A stretch of 64,000 bases of DNA, taken from Agromyces albus (GTDB taxonomy: Bacteria; Actinomycetota; Actinomycetes; Actinomycetales; Microbacteriaceae). How positions within the stretch are numbered: the stretch's first letter is position 1; each line of letters opens with the position of its first letter. The stretch spans positions 2,108,001-2,172,000 of the forward strand of contig NZ_JAUSWX010000001.1 of assembly GCF_030815405.1 (NCBI RefSeq), written 5' to 3'. Position numbers and translations under genes: made by a program. The notes under the pieces are model-generated. The model was not told the origin of the DNA and made no database searches. It saw only the letters and a program-made list of their open reading frames with translations. Positions 35,392 to 42,374 of this stretch are shown here, one piece after another.

Positions 35392-36108
35392 TCATTCGGA
35401 CGGAGGCTGCTCGGACTTCTGGAGATCTGCATCGAGCAGGGCGAGATCGTCGATGCTCACGAGCCGCGTGGCCACGGCATACTCCACGAGCCGGGCACGC
35501 CGATTCGTCGCGAGCTTTCCGCGGCCGCCGCGGAGTCCGTTGACCCCGATCTTGTCGAGCTTCTCGCAGACGTTGTCGAGCTTGCGATTGAACGTCGTCA
35601 TGCTCCATCCGAGACGTGCCGCCGCCTCAGCTGAACTCGGAACCACGGCCCGGCCGGCGGATGGCTGCGACAGCAGGTTCTCCGCGAGCGCCACGACGAG
35701 CAGCCGCTGGCTGCTCGTGAGGGTGACCGGCAGCACGGTGGTGCCGCCGTCGACCGGCGTCGCGGTGAGCGAGGTGTTGTAGAAGTCCTCTTCGGCGTGC
35801 ACCGTGAAGTCGTACGTCGTCGCGCCGGCACTGAACATGACGTGCACGGCCTGGAACACGAGCGGCAGCTTCGCCCCGGGCGCCACCCATGCCTGCACGC
35901 TGCCGGTCGCGTCGGAGACCGTGGCCGAGAGCAACTGGCCGACGTTCGAGAGCCACCACAATCCGTATTCGGCAGAGAGGGTCAAGAACGTGCGGTGGAG
36001 GTAGGGGTTGTCATCGATCGTGAGGTCGGATTCCCGGCCGATCGTGAAGGGCTCCCCGGCTTCGACGGTGTACCACTCCCCGCAGTACTCGACGCGCAGC
36101 GGCCTCAT
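35392..36108 (-). CDS. FHA domain protein with C-terminal helical, possibly DNA-binding region
   Basis: A 238-residue protein. Residues 1-95 look like an FHA domain (EPFTIGRESDLTIDDNPYLHRTFLTLS, with GRE and the histidine of the phosphothreonine site; WWLSNVGQLL). The C-terminal part (about 130-235) is helical and basic: SSQRLLVVALAENLL, SAEAAARLGWSMTTFNRKLDNVCEKL, GGRGKLATNRRARLVEYAVA. This resembles the end domain of HTH-type regulators, with a helix-turn-helix possible around AAARLGWSMTTFNRKL. It overlaps the kinase gene by four bases. A phospho-dependent regulator controlled by that kinase is plausible; DNA binding is inference. Confidence 0.72.
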   Translation of the reverse strand: MRPLRVEYCGEWYTVEAGEPFTIGRESDLTIDDNPYLHRTFLTLSAEYGLWWLSNVGQLLSATVSDATGSVQAWVAPGAKLPLVFQAVHVMFSAGATTYDFTVHAEEDFYNTSLTATPVDGGTTVLPVTLTSSQRLLVVALAENLLSQPSAGRAVVPSSAEAAARLGWSMTTFNRKLDNVCEKLDKIGVNGLRGGRGKLATNRRARLVEYAVATRLVSIDDLALLDADLQKSEQPPSE

Positions 36109-37826
36109 GGTGAGCAGCCCCGCTGGGGCTCCGAGGTCTTGCTGCCTCGTTGCACCTGCACGTCGATGCAGAGCGGCACTCCCGGCGTCGCCCCGCTGAT
36201 CGTGATGGTCGGCCCCTCGGAGACCTGCGCATTCCCGCTGCCGTCGGCGCGCTTCCAGCGGTAGACGTCTCCGTTCTCGACGGGTTCGTGGGAGACGTCG
36301 AACGCGACGGAGGCGCCGTCGGCGCTCGGCACGCCGGGCGAGATCGTCGGCATCGGAACGGTGGCAGCCAGCAGGGCGTCATCGGGCTTCGCGGTCGGCG
36401 TCGTCGGCGGCGTGGGCATCGACAGCGTGCCGGAGAGTGCGATGGCGATGCCGACGACGGCGAGCACGACGATGCCGGCAGCGACGCCGATGACGGCGCC
36501 GACGCTCGGCCGACGGGACTTCGCGTTGGTCTCGCCGGGCAACGCCGGAGCGGCACCCGCCCTCGCGGCGTGCGGCGGCCGCACGATCGTCGCATCGGCG
36601 ACGGAGGTGTTCGTGATCGCAGGCGAAGCAGCCGGGGAACGGTCATGAGCGGGTGCGGATGCCGCGGCGCCGCGAGTCCGCACGACCGTGTGGTCGTCGA
36701 CGGGCGTTTCCACCGCCGACGCGCCCGTCGGAACCCGCGGTTGCGGGTCGACGCGCTGGGGCGAACGCGCGCGGGTGGCATTATCGTCGCCGGTGGCTGC
36801 CGGGGACGGTGCCACCGGTCGCGGCGACTGGGCCTCGACGGTGCGAACGGAGCGAGCGCGCGTGGCATCCGCTTCGTCGGTCTCGTCGGCTTCTGCACGC
36901 ACGGAGGCGAGGTTCGGCACCTCGATGTTCGTCGCCGCGTAGCCGAGCTCGAGCTCGACCCGCTGCAGGGCGCGCGCGAACTCGACGGCACTCGGGTAGC
37001 GCTCATCGCGTCGTGTCGCCATGCCCTTCGCGAGCACGGTCTTGAGGCTGCGCGGCACGTCGTCTCGGTCGATCGGCGTAATGGCGCCGCGTTCGATGCG
37101 CCCGATCAGGTCGAGCGAACCGTTCGACCGCCCCGCGATCTCGAACGGGGTGCGCCCCGCGAGTAGGGTGTACACCGTCGCGGCGAGCGAGAAGACGTCG
37201 CTGCGCGTGTCGGGCTTGGGATCGTCTTCGAACATCTCGGGCGGCGACCAGGGCACGCTCATGCCCACTGCCGATTGGGCCGACCCGGTCGACGAGCTGT
37301 CGGGGGCCGCCGTGATCGTGTGGACCGGCAGCTCACCCTCGAGATTCGAGGAGATGCCGAAGTCGGTGAGCGCGGGCCAGCCGTAGTCGTTCGTGAGCAC
37401 GTTCGCCGGCTTGATGTCGCGGTGGAGGATTCCGGCGCCGTGCGCGGTGGCGATGGCGCCAGCGAGTCGGATGCCGGTGCGGAGCCCGTCTTCGACCGCG
37501 AACCGTTCGCGCTTGTAGCGTTCGGCGAGGCTCGGGCCGGAGCAGTACTCCATGACGAAGTACGGGCGGCCGTCGGCCGAGACATCCGCGTGGAAGATCG
37601 TGACGATGAAGGGGTGCGCCGACAGCTGCGCCATGAGGTTCGCCTCGGCGACGAACTGCGCCCTCGTGTCGCGCCCGAGCTCTTCGGTGAGCAGCACCTT
37701 GACGGCGACCTTGCGGCGGGGAAGCCGCTGCTCGTAGAGGAACACGTCCGCGAAGCCGCCCGAGCCGAGGAGACCGAGCGAGGTGTAACCCGGGAGATCG
37801 GGCGGTGTCGACGGTGCTCGACGCAT
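36105..37826 (-). CDS. Ser/Thr protein kinase, membrane-anchored (PknB/Hanks type)
   Basis: A 573-residue receptor-like kinase. Catalytic residues are intact: glycine loop LLGSGGFADVF, Lys43 in VAVKVLL, HRDIKPANVL with Asp138, DFG with Asp156, and SPPEMF in place of APE. Residues 275-430 are a Thr/Ala/Pro-rich juxtamembrane region. A membrane span VIGVAAGIVVLAVVGIAIAL and a short external domain of about 110 residues without PASTA repeats follow (two Cys near the end). The ATG at 37826 overlaps the FHA gene stop (TGATG), giving a better start than one nine codons upstream. Likely substrates are the Thr-rich tails and FHA partners of its own cluster. Confidence 0.9.
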   Translation of the reverse strand: MRRAPSTPPDLPGYTSLGLLGSGGFADVFLYEQRLPRRKVAVKVLLTEELGRDTRAQFVAEANLMAQLSAHPFIVTIFHADVSADGRPYFVMEYCSGPSLAERYKRERFAVEDGLRTGIRLAGAIATAHGAGILHRDIKPANVLTNDYGWPALTDFGISSNLEGELPVHTITAAPDSSSTGSAQSAVGMSVPWSPPEMFEDDPKPDTRSDVFSLAATVYTLLAGRTPFEIAGRSNGSLDLIGRIERGAITPIDRDDVPRSLKTVLAKGMATRRDERYPSAVEFARALQRVELELGYAATNIEVPNLASVRAEADETDEADATRARSVRTVEAQSPRPVAPSPAATGDDNATRARSPQRVDPQPRVPTGASAVETPVDDHTVVRTRGAAASAPAHDRSPAASPAITNTSVADATIVRPPHAARAGAAPALPGETNAKSRRPSVGAVIGVAAGIVVLAVVGIAIALSGTLSMPTPPTTPTAKPDDALLAATVPMPTISPGVPSADGASVAFDVSHEPVENGDVYRWKRADGSGNAQVSEGPTITISGATPGVPLCIDVQVQRGSKTSEPQRGCSP

Positions 37827-39148
37827 CAACCGCCCACCACCTGCACTGTCCAACCGCCGCCGAGGTCGACGACCGTGCCGGTGAGGACCGGGGTGGGATC
37901 ACCCGCGCGCAGTTTCACGGGCGCCTTGCCCGGGGCCACCACGTGCGTGCCGTTGCGCGAATGCAGGTCGGTGATCACGACCGTGTCGCCCTCGAGGGTG
38001 AGGCGAACGTGGCTGCGCGAGATGTCTGGGTCGCCCGCACCGATCGTGAGCAGGCGCGGAATGCGGCCCCCGGACACCTTGCTGACACTGGGCGCGCGCC
38101 CGAGCACGACCTCGTGACCGATCGGCTCGAGGGTGCCGTCGGGCATGCGGACGCTTGCCAGCGGAGTGACGGATGCCGCGGCAAGGCCGCCCGCCGGCGT
38201 CGCAGCGTCTGCGCCTGCCTGCGCGGCGCGCTGCTCCCGGAGCCTGCGGATGTCGACGCTTGCGACGGTCATGCCGTCGTGGTCGCCGTCGAACTCGGGT
38301 TCGGCAGCGGGAGCGCCGGCCGCCGCGCCCGAGGCGACGCCGGCCGGGGGAACGATCGCCGACATCGGAGTCGCCGGCGTGGACACCCCGGCGACCGTCT
38401 CCTCGACCGACACCATGGTCTGCTCGGCCGGAGCTGACCGGGCCGGCGAAGCCGATTGCGCCGACGGCTTCGCCACCGTCTGCTCGGCGACCGCCGAGGC
38501 CGCCGACGGAACGGGCGGTGGCGGCGGCCTCATCGCCGGCGCTGCCGGCGGAGGAGCCTGTGCTGCTGGGGCGCTCGCTGGAGTGGTCTCACGAGCGGGG
38601 CCCGGCGCGGGGGCGGCTTCGGGCGCGGGGGCGGCTGGCGCGGCGGGGGCGGCTGGCGCGGCGGGGGCGGGGGCCGTCGCGGGCGCGTTGCCTGCCCGGC
38701 CGACGGCAGCCACTGCCTCGATCCCCTCGGAGGACACCGAGATCGCGGGCACGACCCCCTCGACGATCGGGAGCGACGCGCTGGAACGTTCGCCGGCACC
38801 GTCGATCTCGACGGAGAGCGCGCCTGACCCCTCGATCACGCGTTCCGTCCACGTCGAGACGCCTGCGCCGCCGATCGCGGTCGAACCCGAACGCACCACG
38901 ATCGGCCCGCGGACGACGACCCGGGCTGAACCCACGCCTTCGTCGCGCACGACGAGCGCGAACGGTGGAGTGGCCCCGAGCCCCTGTGCGGTGAGTCGAT
39001 CGAGTACGCGACCGGTCGGGTCTCCGGAAGCGAAGTCGGTCCAGAGCGTGGCGAGCTCATTCGCCGCCTCGACGGGAACGACGAGGATCACTCCCCCGCG
39101 AACCGCCGCGAACCACGCGGCGTCGGGGTCATGCCGGTACGTCGCCAT
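37826..39148 (-). CDS. FHA domain protein with long Ala/Pro-rich linker
   Basis: A 440-residue cytoplasmic protein. The N-terminal 125 residues form a beta-rich domain of unknown type (MATYRHDPDAAWFAAVRGGV). Residues 180-330 are a low-complexity Ala/Pro linker with scattered Thr (for example EQTMVSVEETVAGV), likely kinase targets. The last 100 residues are an FHA domain (EVVLGRAPSV, ISRSHVRLTLEG, DLHSRNGTHVV). It overlaps the phosphatase gene by 20 bases and the kinase gene by one, so phosphatase, FHA reader and kinase are tightly co-translated. This layout resembles type VI/VII-associated threonine-phosphorylation pathways in general terms. Confidence 0.85.
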   Translation of the reverse strand: MATYRHDPDAAWFAAVRGGVILVVPVEAANELATLWTDFASGDPTGRVLDRLTAQGLGATPPFALVVRDEGVGSARVVVRGPIVVRSGSTAIGGAGVSTWTERVIEGSGALSVEIDGAGERSSASLPIVEGVVPAISVSSEGIEAVAAVGRAGNAPATAPAPAAPAAPAAPAAPAPEAAPAPGPARETTPASAPAAQAPPPAAPAMRPPPPPVPSAASAVAEQTVAKPSAQSASPARSAPAEQTMVSVEETVAGVSTPATPMSAIVPPAGVASGAAAGAPAAEPEFDGDHDGMTVASVDIRRLREQRAAQAGADAATPAGGLAAASVTPLASVRMPDGTLEPIGHEVVLGRAPSVSKVSGGRIPRLLTIGAGDPDISRSHVRLTLEGDTVVITDLHSRNGTHVVAPGKAPVKLRAGDPTPVLTGTVVDLGGGWTVQVVGG

Positions 39149-40022
39149 TGTCGCCTCCCGATGTGCGTGGCCTGGTGTCTTCTGCAGCGTGCGAGAGCCG
39201 GCTTCGACGATCTCGCGTGGTCTCGTCGTCGTCGCCGGCCGCGCCGAGCTCGGATTCGACGACGATCGCCGTCACGTTGTCGCGCCCGCCGTGAGCGAGG
39301 GCCGCGTCGACGAGCTCGCCGGCGAGTCCAGCCGCGTGGCCGGTGTCGCCGACGAGGACTCGGGCCATCCCGTCTTCGTCGACCTCTTTCGAGAGGCCGT
39401 CGGAACAGACCAGGAAGACCTGGCGGCCGGCCGCGGGAATCAGCCAGACATCGGGATCGACGAAGTCGTCGGCACCGATGGCCCGGGTGATGACATTGCG
39501 CTCGGGATGCCGCTCGGCCTCATCGGCCTGGATGAGACCCGCGTCGACGAGCTCCTGCACCGCGGAGTGGTCGACGCTCAGCTGCTCGAGACGGCGGCCG
39601 TCCCACGCGTAGACACGCGAGTCGCCGATGTTGAAGACCATCCAGTGAAACCCGGAGCCGTCGCCCGCGTCGACGAGGGCGACTCCGGCGAGCGTCGTGC
39701 CGGCGACCGCGGTGCCCTCTTCGCCGGCCTCGCTGAGTGCGCGTACGGCCTCGTTCGAACTGTGGATCGCGTCGAGCACCTGCTCGGGAGACGACGGCTT
39801 TCCTGACTCGAGGTGGCGGCGGAACGTCTCGATCACCGCGCGGCTCGCGGCATCGCCCCTGGCGTGGCCGCCCATGCCGTCGGCGACGAGGTAGACGGGC
39901 GCCTCGGCGAGGAACGAGTCTTCGTTGACCGTGCGCACCCGCCCTACGTCGGTTCGCGCACTGTGCGCGATGAGCGCCGATCCACGCGGCAGGGCGACGA
40001 CGCCCTCGCCATCACCCGACAC
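39129..40022 (-). CDS. PP2C-family protein serine/threonine phosphatase
   Basis: A 297-residue soluble phosphatase of the PPM/PP2C (PstP/Stp1) type. Metal-binding and family motifs are VRTVNEDSF, LVADGMGGHARGDAAS, GTTLAGVAL, VFNIGDSRVYAW, FLVCSDGLSKEV and GGRDNVTAIVV, so the aspartates that hold the two metal ions are present. It probably reverses phosphorylation by the kinase two genes downstream. The GTG start at 40022 has a GAGGAGA Shine-Dalgarno. As the first gene after a promoter (40089-40118), it appears to head the nine-gene cluster. Confidence 0.93.
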   Translation of the reverse strand: MSGDGEGVVALPRGSALIAHSARTDVGRVRTVNEDSFLAEAPVYLVADGMGGHARGDAASRAVIETFRRHLESGKPSSPEQVLDAIHSSNEAVRALSEAGEEGTAVAGTTLAGVALVDAGDGSGFHWMVFNIGDSRVYAWDGRRLEQLSVDHSAVQELVDAGLIQADEAERHPERNVITRAIGADDFVDPDVWLIPAAGRQVFLVCSDGLSKEVDEDGMARVLVGDTGHAAGLAGELVDAALAHGGRDNVTAIVVESELGAAGDDDETTRDRRSRLSHAAEDTRPRTSGGDNGDVPA

Positions 40023-40088
40023 GATTCTCCTCGAAACAACTCTCTACCGGGCGCCGGCCCGAGCACCCCACGGGGGCGCCGCCCACCC

Positions 40089-40118
40089 ACGCTAGCAACT
40101 CCCGTGTCATCATGCCGA
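40089..40118 (-). promoter_or_regulatory. Probable promoter at the head of the phosphatase-kinase cluster
   Basis: On the minus strand TCGGCA (40118-40113), 18 bases, then TAGCGT (40094-40089), about 70 bases before the GTG of the phosphatase gene. The -10 is identical to that proposed before the giant Ig-repeat gene (35333-35338). The 117-base gap between terC and the phosphatase gene holds nothing else I can identify. Pattern-based call. Confidence 0.4.
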
Positions 40119-40139
40119 ACCCCTGTGGATGTGTCGCCA

Positions 40140-41174
40140 CTAGCGGTGGTGCGAATCCTCGGTGAAATGCGGCACTTCGTCCATGAGCTTGTTGCCGCGC
40201 TTGTTCGCGTCGACGCGGGCCTTCACGAGGCTCGCCACGGTCGCCACGGCCATCGCCGCCACGATCACGATGAGCGACATCCAGGTCGAGATCTCGGGTG
40301 CCCACTCGATGTGCTCGCCGCCGTTGATGAACGGGAGCTCATTGCCGTGCATGGCGTGCAGCACGAGCTTCACGCCGATGAACGCGAGGATGAAGGCGAT
40401 GCCGTACTTCAGGTACTCGAGGCGCTCGAGCAGCCCGCCGAGGAGGAAGTAGAGCTGGCGCAGGCCCATGAGCGCGAACACGTTCGCGGTGAACACGATG
40501 AACGGGCTCTGCGTGATGCCGAAGATGGCCGGGATCGAGTCGAGCGCGAAGAGGAGGTCGGTCGTGCCGATCGCGACGAAGACGATGAGCATCGGGGTGA
40601 AGAACTTGCGGCCGTCGATCACGGTGCGCAGCTTCACGCCGTCGTACTCGTCGGTGAGGCGCACTCGCTTGCGCAGCATCCGCACCACGAACGTCTCGGA
40701 CTCCTCGTCTTCGTGGCTGTCGCGCACCTGCTGGATGGCGGTCCAGACGAGCCAGGCGCCGAAGATGTAGAAGATCCACGAGAAGTTCTCGATGAGCGAG
40801 GCGCCGAGCAGGATGAAGATGCCGCGGAGGACGAGCGCGATGATGATGCCCACCATGAGCACCTCCTGCTGGTACTTCCGGGGCACCGAGAACCTCGCCA
40901 TGATGATGACGAAGACGAACAGGTTGTCGATCGACAGGCTGTATTCGGTGAGCCAGCCGGCGAGGAACTGCCCGCCGTGCTCGGCGTCGCCCAGCACGAA
41001 CATGAGCCCGGCGAAGACGAGCGCGAGCGCGACGTAGAACACCACCCAGAGCGTCGACTCACGCAATGAGGGCACGTGCGGCCGCTTGAGGACGAGGAGC
41101 AGGTCGCCGACGAGGATGAGCGTCAGGACGACGAGGGATCCGATTTCGAACCAGATGGGAAGGTCGAGTTGCAC
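40140..41174 (-). CDS. TerC family integral membrane protein (probable Mn2+ exporter)
   Basis: A 344-residue membrane protein with eight or nine spans. The TerC metal-site segments are LSIDNLFVFVIIMARFSVP and FALDSIPAIFGITQSPFIVFTANVFALMGLRQLYF (regions near residues 75 and 215), each with a conserved acidic residue inside the membrane. The GTG at 41174 has AAAGG six bases upstream. A manganese riboswitch lies directly before it, and related TerC/Alx proteins export manganese, so Mn2+ efflux or Mn loading of exported enzymes is the best call. A longer reading frame exists upstream but runs through the riboswitch. Confidence 0.92.
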   Translation of the reverse strand: MQLDLPIWFEIGSLVVLTLILVGDLLLVLKRPHVPSLRESTLWVVFYVALALVFAGLMFVLGDAEHGGQFLAGWLTEYSLSIDNLFVFVIIMARFSVPRKYQQEVLMVGIIIALVLRGIFILLGASLIENFSWIFYIFGAWLVWTAIQQVRDSHEDEESETFVVRMLRKRVRLTDEYDGVKLRTVIDGRKFFTPMLIVFVAIGTTDLLFALDSIPAIFGITQSPFIVFTANVFALMGLRQLYFLLGGLLERLEYLKYGIAFILAFIGVKLVLHAMHGNELPFINGGEHIEWAPEISTWMSLIVIVAAMAVATVASLVKARVDANKRGNKLMDEVPHFTEDSHHR

Positions 41175-41181
41175 CGGGGGC

Positions 41182-41216
41182 CTTTCGAGGATTCGGGGGA
41201 CGGCGGAATCCGAAAG
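41182..41216 (-). promoter_or_regulatory. Expression platform: Shine-Dalgarno-sequestering hairpin of terC
   Basis: On the mRNA, CUUUCGGAUUC (41216-41206) can pair with GAAUC (41194-41190) and CGAAAG (41187-41182), with a two-base bulge and an 11-base loop. The 3' arm contains the GAAAGG Shine-Dalgarno of terC. The first six bases of the 5' arm, CUUUCG, are also the 3' strand of aptamer helix P1. Folding the aptamer therefore frees the ribosome site and its unfolding hides it: an ON switch acting on translation. Pairings were read by eye. Confidence 0.75.
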
Positions 41217-41324
41217 TCTCTCCCTGCGCTGCCAGTGCAGCCTCCACGACCGGAGCGGCTGCGGCGGCGCTCGTATTGACGAATCGTGAATCGAGACGGA
41301 TGCCTCGCGGGATACTCCCCTTCG
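41211..41324 (-). promoter_or_regulatory. yybP-ykoY manganese riboswitch aptamer
   Basis: The minus-strand leader of terC carries the class signatures in order: CGAAGGGGAGUAUC (41324-41311), an internal UUCGUCAAUACGAG, and GGGAGAGACUUUCG (41224-41211). These match the conserved GGGGAGUA loop, the CGUCAAUwCG element and the GAGAGACCUUU-type closing strand of the yybP-ykoY family, which senses Mn2+ and often precedes TerC/Alx/MntP genes. P1 is CGAAGG with CUUUCG (six pairs, one G-U). It is 36 bases from the terC start. Confidence 0.88.
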
Positions 41325-41330
41325 CTCGCA

Positions 41331-41361
41331 CGAGTCTAGCCGACGCGACCACCTAGACTCG
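41331..41361. promoter_or_regulatory. Perfect 9-bp inverted repeat holding both divergent -10 elements (terC / yqhA)
   Basis: CGAGTCTAG (41331-41339) and CTAGACTCG (41353-41361) are exact reverse complements 13 bases apart. Each contains a TAGACT hexamer reading outward: minus-strand 41338-41333 about 8 bases before the riboswitch, and plus-strand 41354-41359 about 30 bases before the yqhA start. Each -10 sits where the -35 of the opposite promoter would be, so the promoters overlap and one regulator bound to the repeat could control both genes. Neither -35 matches consensus, which suggests activator dependence or a weak promoter. Confidence 0.5.
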
Positions 41362-41387
41362 AACCCCATGATCCGAGGAGAGAACGC

Positions 41388-42095
41388 TTGAGCGCCACCA
41401 AGACGCCGCCCCCTTCCCCTGACTACCGCATCGCCCCCTGGTCGAGCGCCGTGGGCCTCCTGATCTTCTTCAGCCGCTGGCTGCAGGCCCCGCTCTACCT
41501 GGGCCTCATCGTCGCGCAGGCCGTCTACGTGGTCGTCTTCATGATCGAGTTGTGGCACCTCGCCGAAGGGGTCATCTTCCACCCCGAGGACATCACCGAA
41601 GCCGCGATCATGCTGTCGGTGCTCGGGCTCATCGACGTCGTGATGATCGCGAACCTCCTGATCATGGTGATCATCGGCGGCTACGAGACGTTCGTCTCCC
41701 GCATCAAGGTCGACGGGCACCCCGACCAGCCCGAGTGGCTGAGCCACGTCAACGCCAACGTGCTCAAGGTCAAGCTCGCGATGGCGATCATCGGCATCTC
41801 GTCGATCCACCTCCTGAAGACCTTCATCGAGGTCGGCGACATGAGGGGCGGCGCGACCGACGGCGCTGAGACCGGGGAGCGCTACACGTCCGAGGGCGTG
41901 ATGTGGCAGGTCATCATCCACTCGGTGTTCATCCTGAGCGCGCTCGCGCTCGCGCTCATCGACCGGATGTCGTTCCACAAGATCGCGCCGCACGACGTGC
42001 TCGACGGTGTGCCGGTGGCCTACCCCGGCGCGCGACGCGGGCTCGACGAACTCGAGGAGCCGTTGGAGCTGACCTCGAGCGCGCGCGAGCGCTGA
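41388..42095 (+). CDS. YqhA family membrane protein (UPF0114/TIGR00645)
   Basis: A 235-residue inner-membrane protein with three or four spans. The family core is present almost unchanged: SRWLQAPLYLGLIVAQAVYV, LIDVVMIANLLIMVIIGGYE, HPDQPEWLSHVNANVLKVKL and IGISSIHLLKTFIEV. The start is a TTG at 41388 with a strong GAGGAGAG upstream; the ATG at 41368 is in another frame. The function of the family is unknown. Its divergent promoter shares an inverted repeat with terC, hinting at a link to metal or envelope homeostasis. Confidence 0.93.
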   Translation: MSATKTPPPSPDYRIAPWSSAVGLLIFFSRWLQAPLYLGLIVAQAVYVVVFMIELWHLAEGVIFHPEDITEAAIMLSVLGLIDVVMIANLLIMVIIGGYETFVSRIKVDGHPDQPEWLSHVNANVLKVKLAMAIIGISSIHLLKTFIEVGDMRGGATDGAETGERYTSEGVMWQVIIHSVFILSALALALIDRMSFHKIAPHDVLDGVPVAYPGARRGLDELEEPLELTSSARER

Positions 42096-42176
42096 CGTTC
42101 AGGCGGATGCCGCGTCGCGACGGCGTGGCATCCGCATGCGTTCGGCGCCTTCGAGTCGTCGAGCCCGGAAATGCCG

Positions 42177-42203
42177 AATGCCCTCGCGAAACGCGAGGGC
42201 ATT
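42177..42203. terminator. Bidirectional terminator between yqhA and tRNA-Glu
   Basis: AATGCCCTCGCG (42177-42188) and CGCGAGGGCATT (42192-42203) are exact reverse complements around an AAA loop. On the plus strand the hairpin is followed by CGTGTTGTCT (U-rich for this genome), so it should end yqhA. In the other orientation it lies 22 bases past the 3' end of tRNA-Glu. Confidence 0.75.
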
Positions 42204-42225
42204 CGTGTTGTCTGACAACTCAGCG

Positions 42226-42298
42226 TGACCCCAGCGGGATTTGAACCCGCGCTGCCGCCGTGAGAGGGCGGTGTCCTAGGCCGCTAAACGATGGGGCC
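42226..42298 (-). tRNA. tRNA-Glu (anticodon CTC)
   Basis: A 73-base cloverleaf on the minus strand. Acceptor GGCCCCA pairs with UGGGGUC (one G-U), the anticodon stem is CCGCC/GGCGG with loop CUCUCAC (anticodon CUC, reading GAG), and the T arm contains GGGUUCAAAUCCC. CCA is not encoded. It lies near gltX and tRNA-Gln, a common actinobacterial grouping. Confidence 0.96.
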
Positions 42299-42315
42299 GA
42301 ATTGACAACTTGAAG

Positions 42316-42344
42316 AGTATGACACAGGCGCCGGGCCGCCGCAA
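42316..42344 (-). promoter_or_regulatory. Promoter of tRNA-Glu
   Basis: Minus-strand TTGCGG (42344-42339), 17 bases, CATACT (42321-42316), about 18 bases before the tRNA 5' end. The AT-rich patch between the tRNA and the lipid-kinase gene fits a promoter position. Confidence 0.5.
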
Positions 42345-42374
42345 AATCGATGCGGGGCGCGGCATCCGACGACC

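Noticed and set aside
37826..39148. Link of the kinase/FHA/phosphatase genes to a type VI or type VII secretion system
   Set aside because: No secretion ATPase, sheath, WXG100 or EccC-like gene occurs in the window; only the general phosphorylation logic is shared.
41175..41993. A long upstream extension of the terC reading frame
   Set aside because: It would translate through the riboswitch and the divergent yqhA gene; the GTG at 41174 with its own ribosome site fits the family N-terminus.
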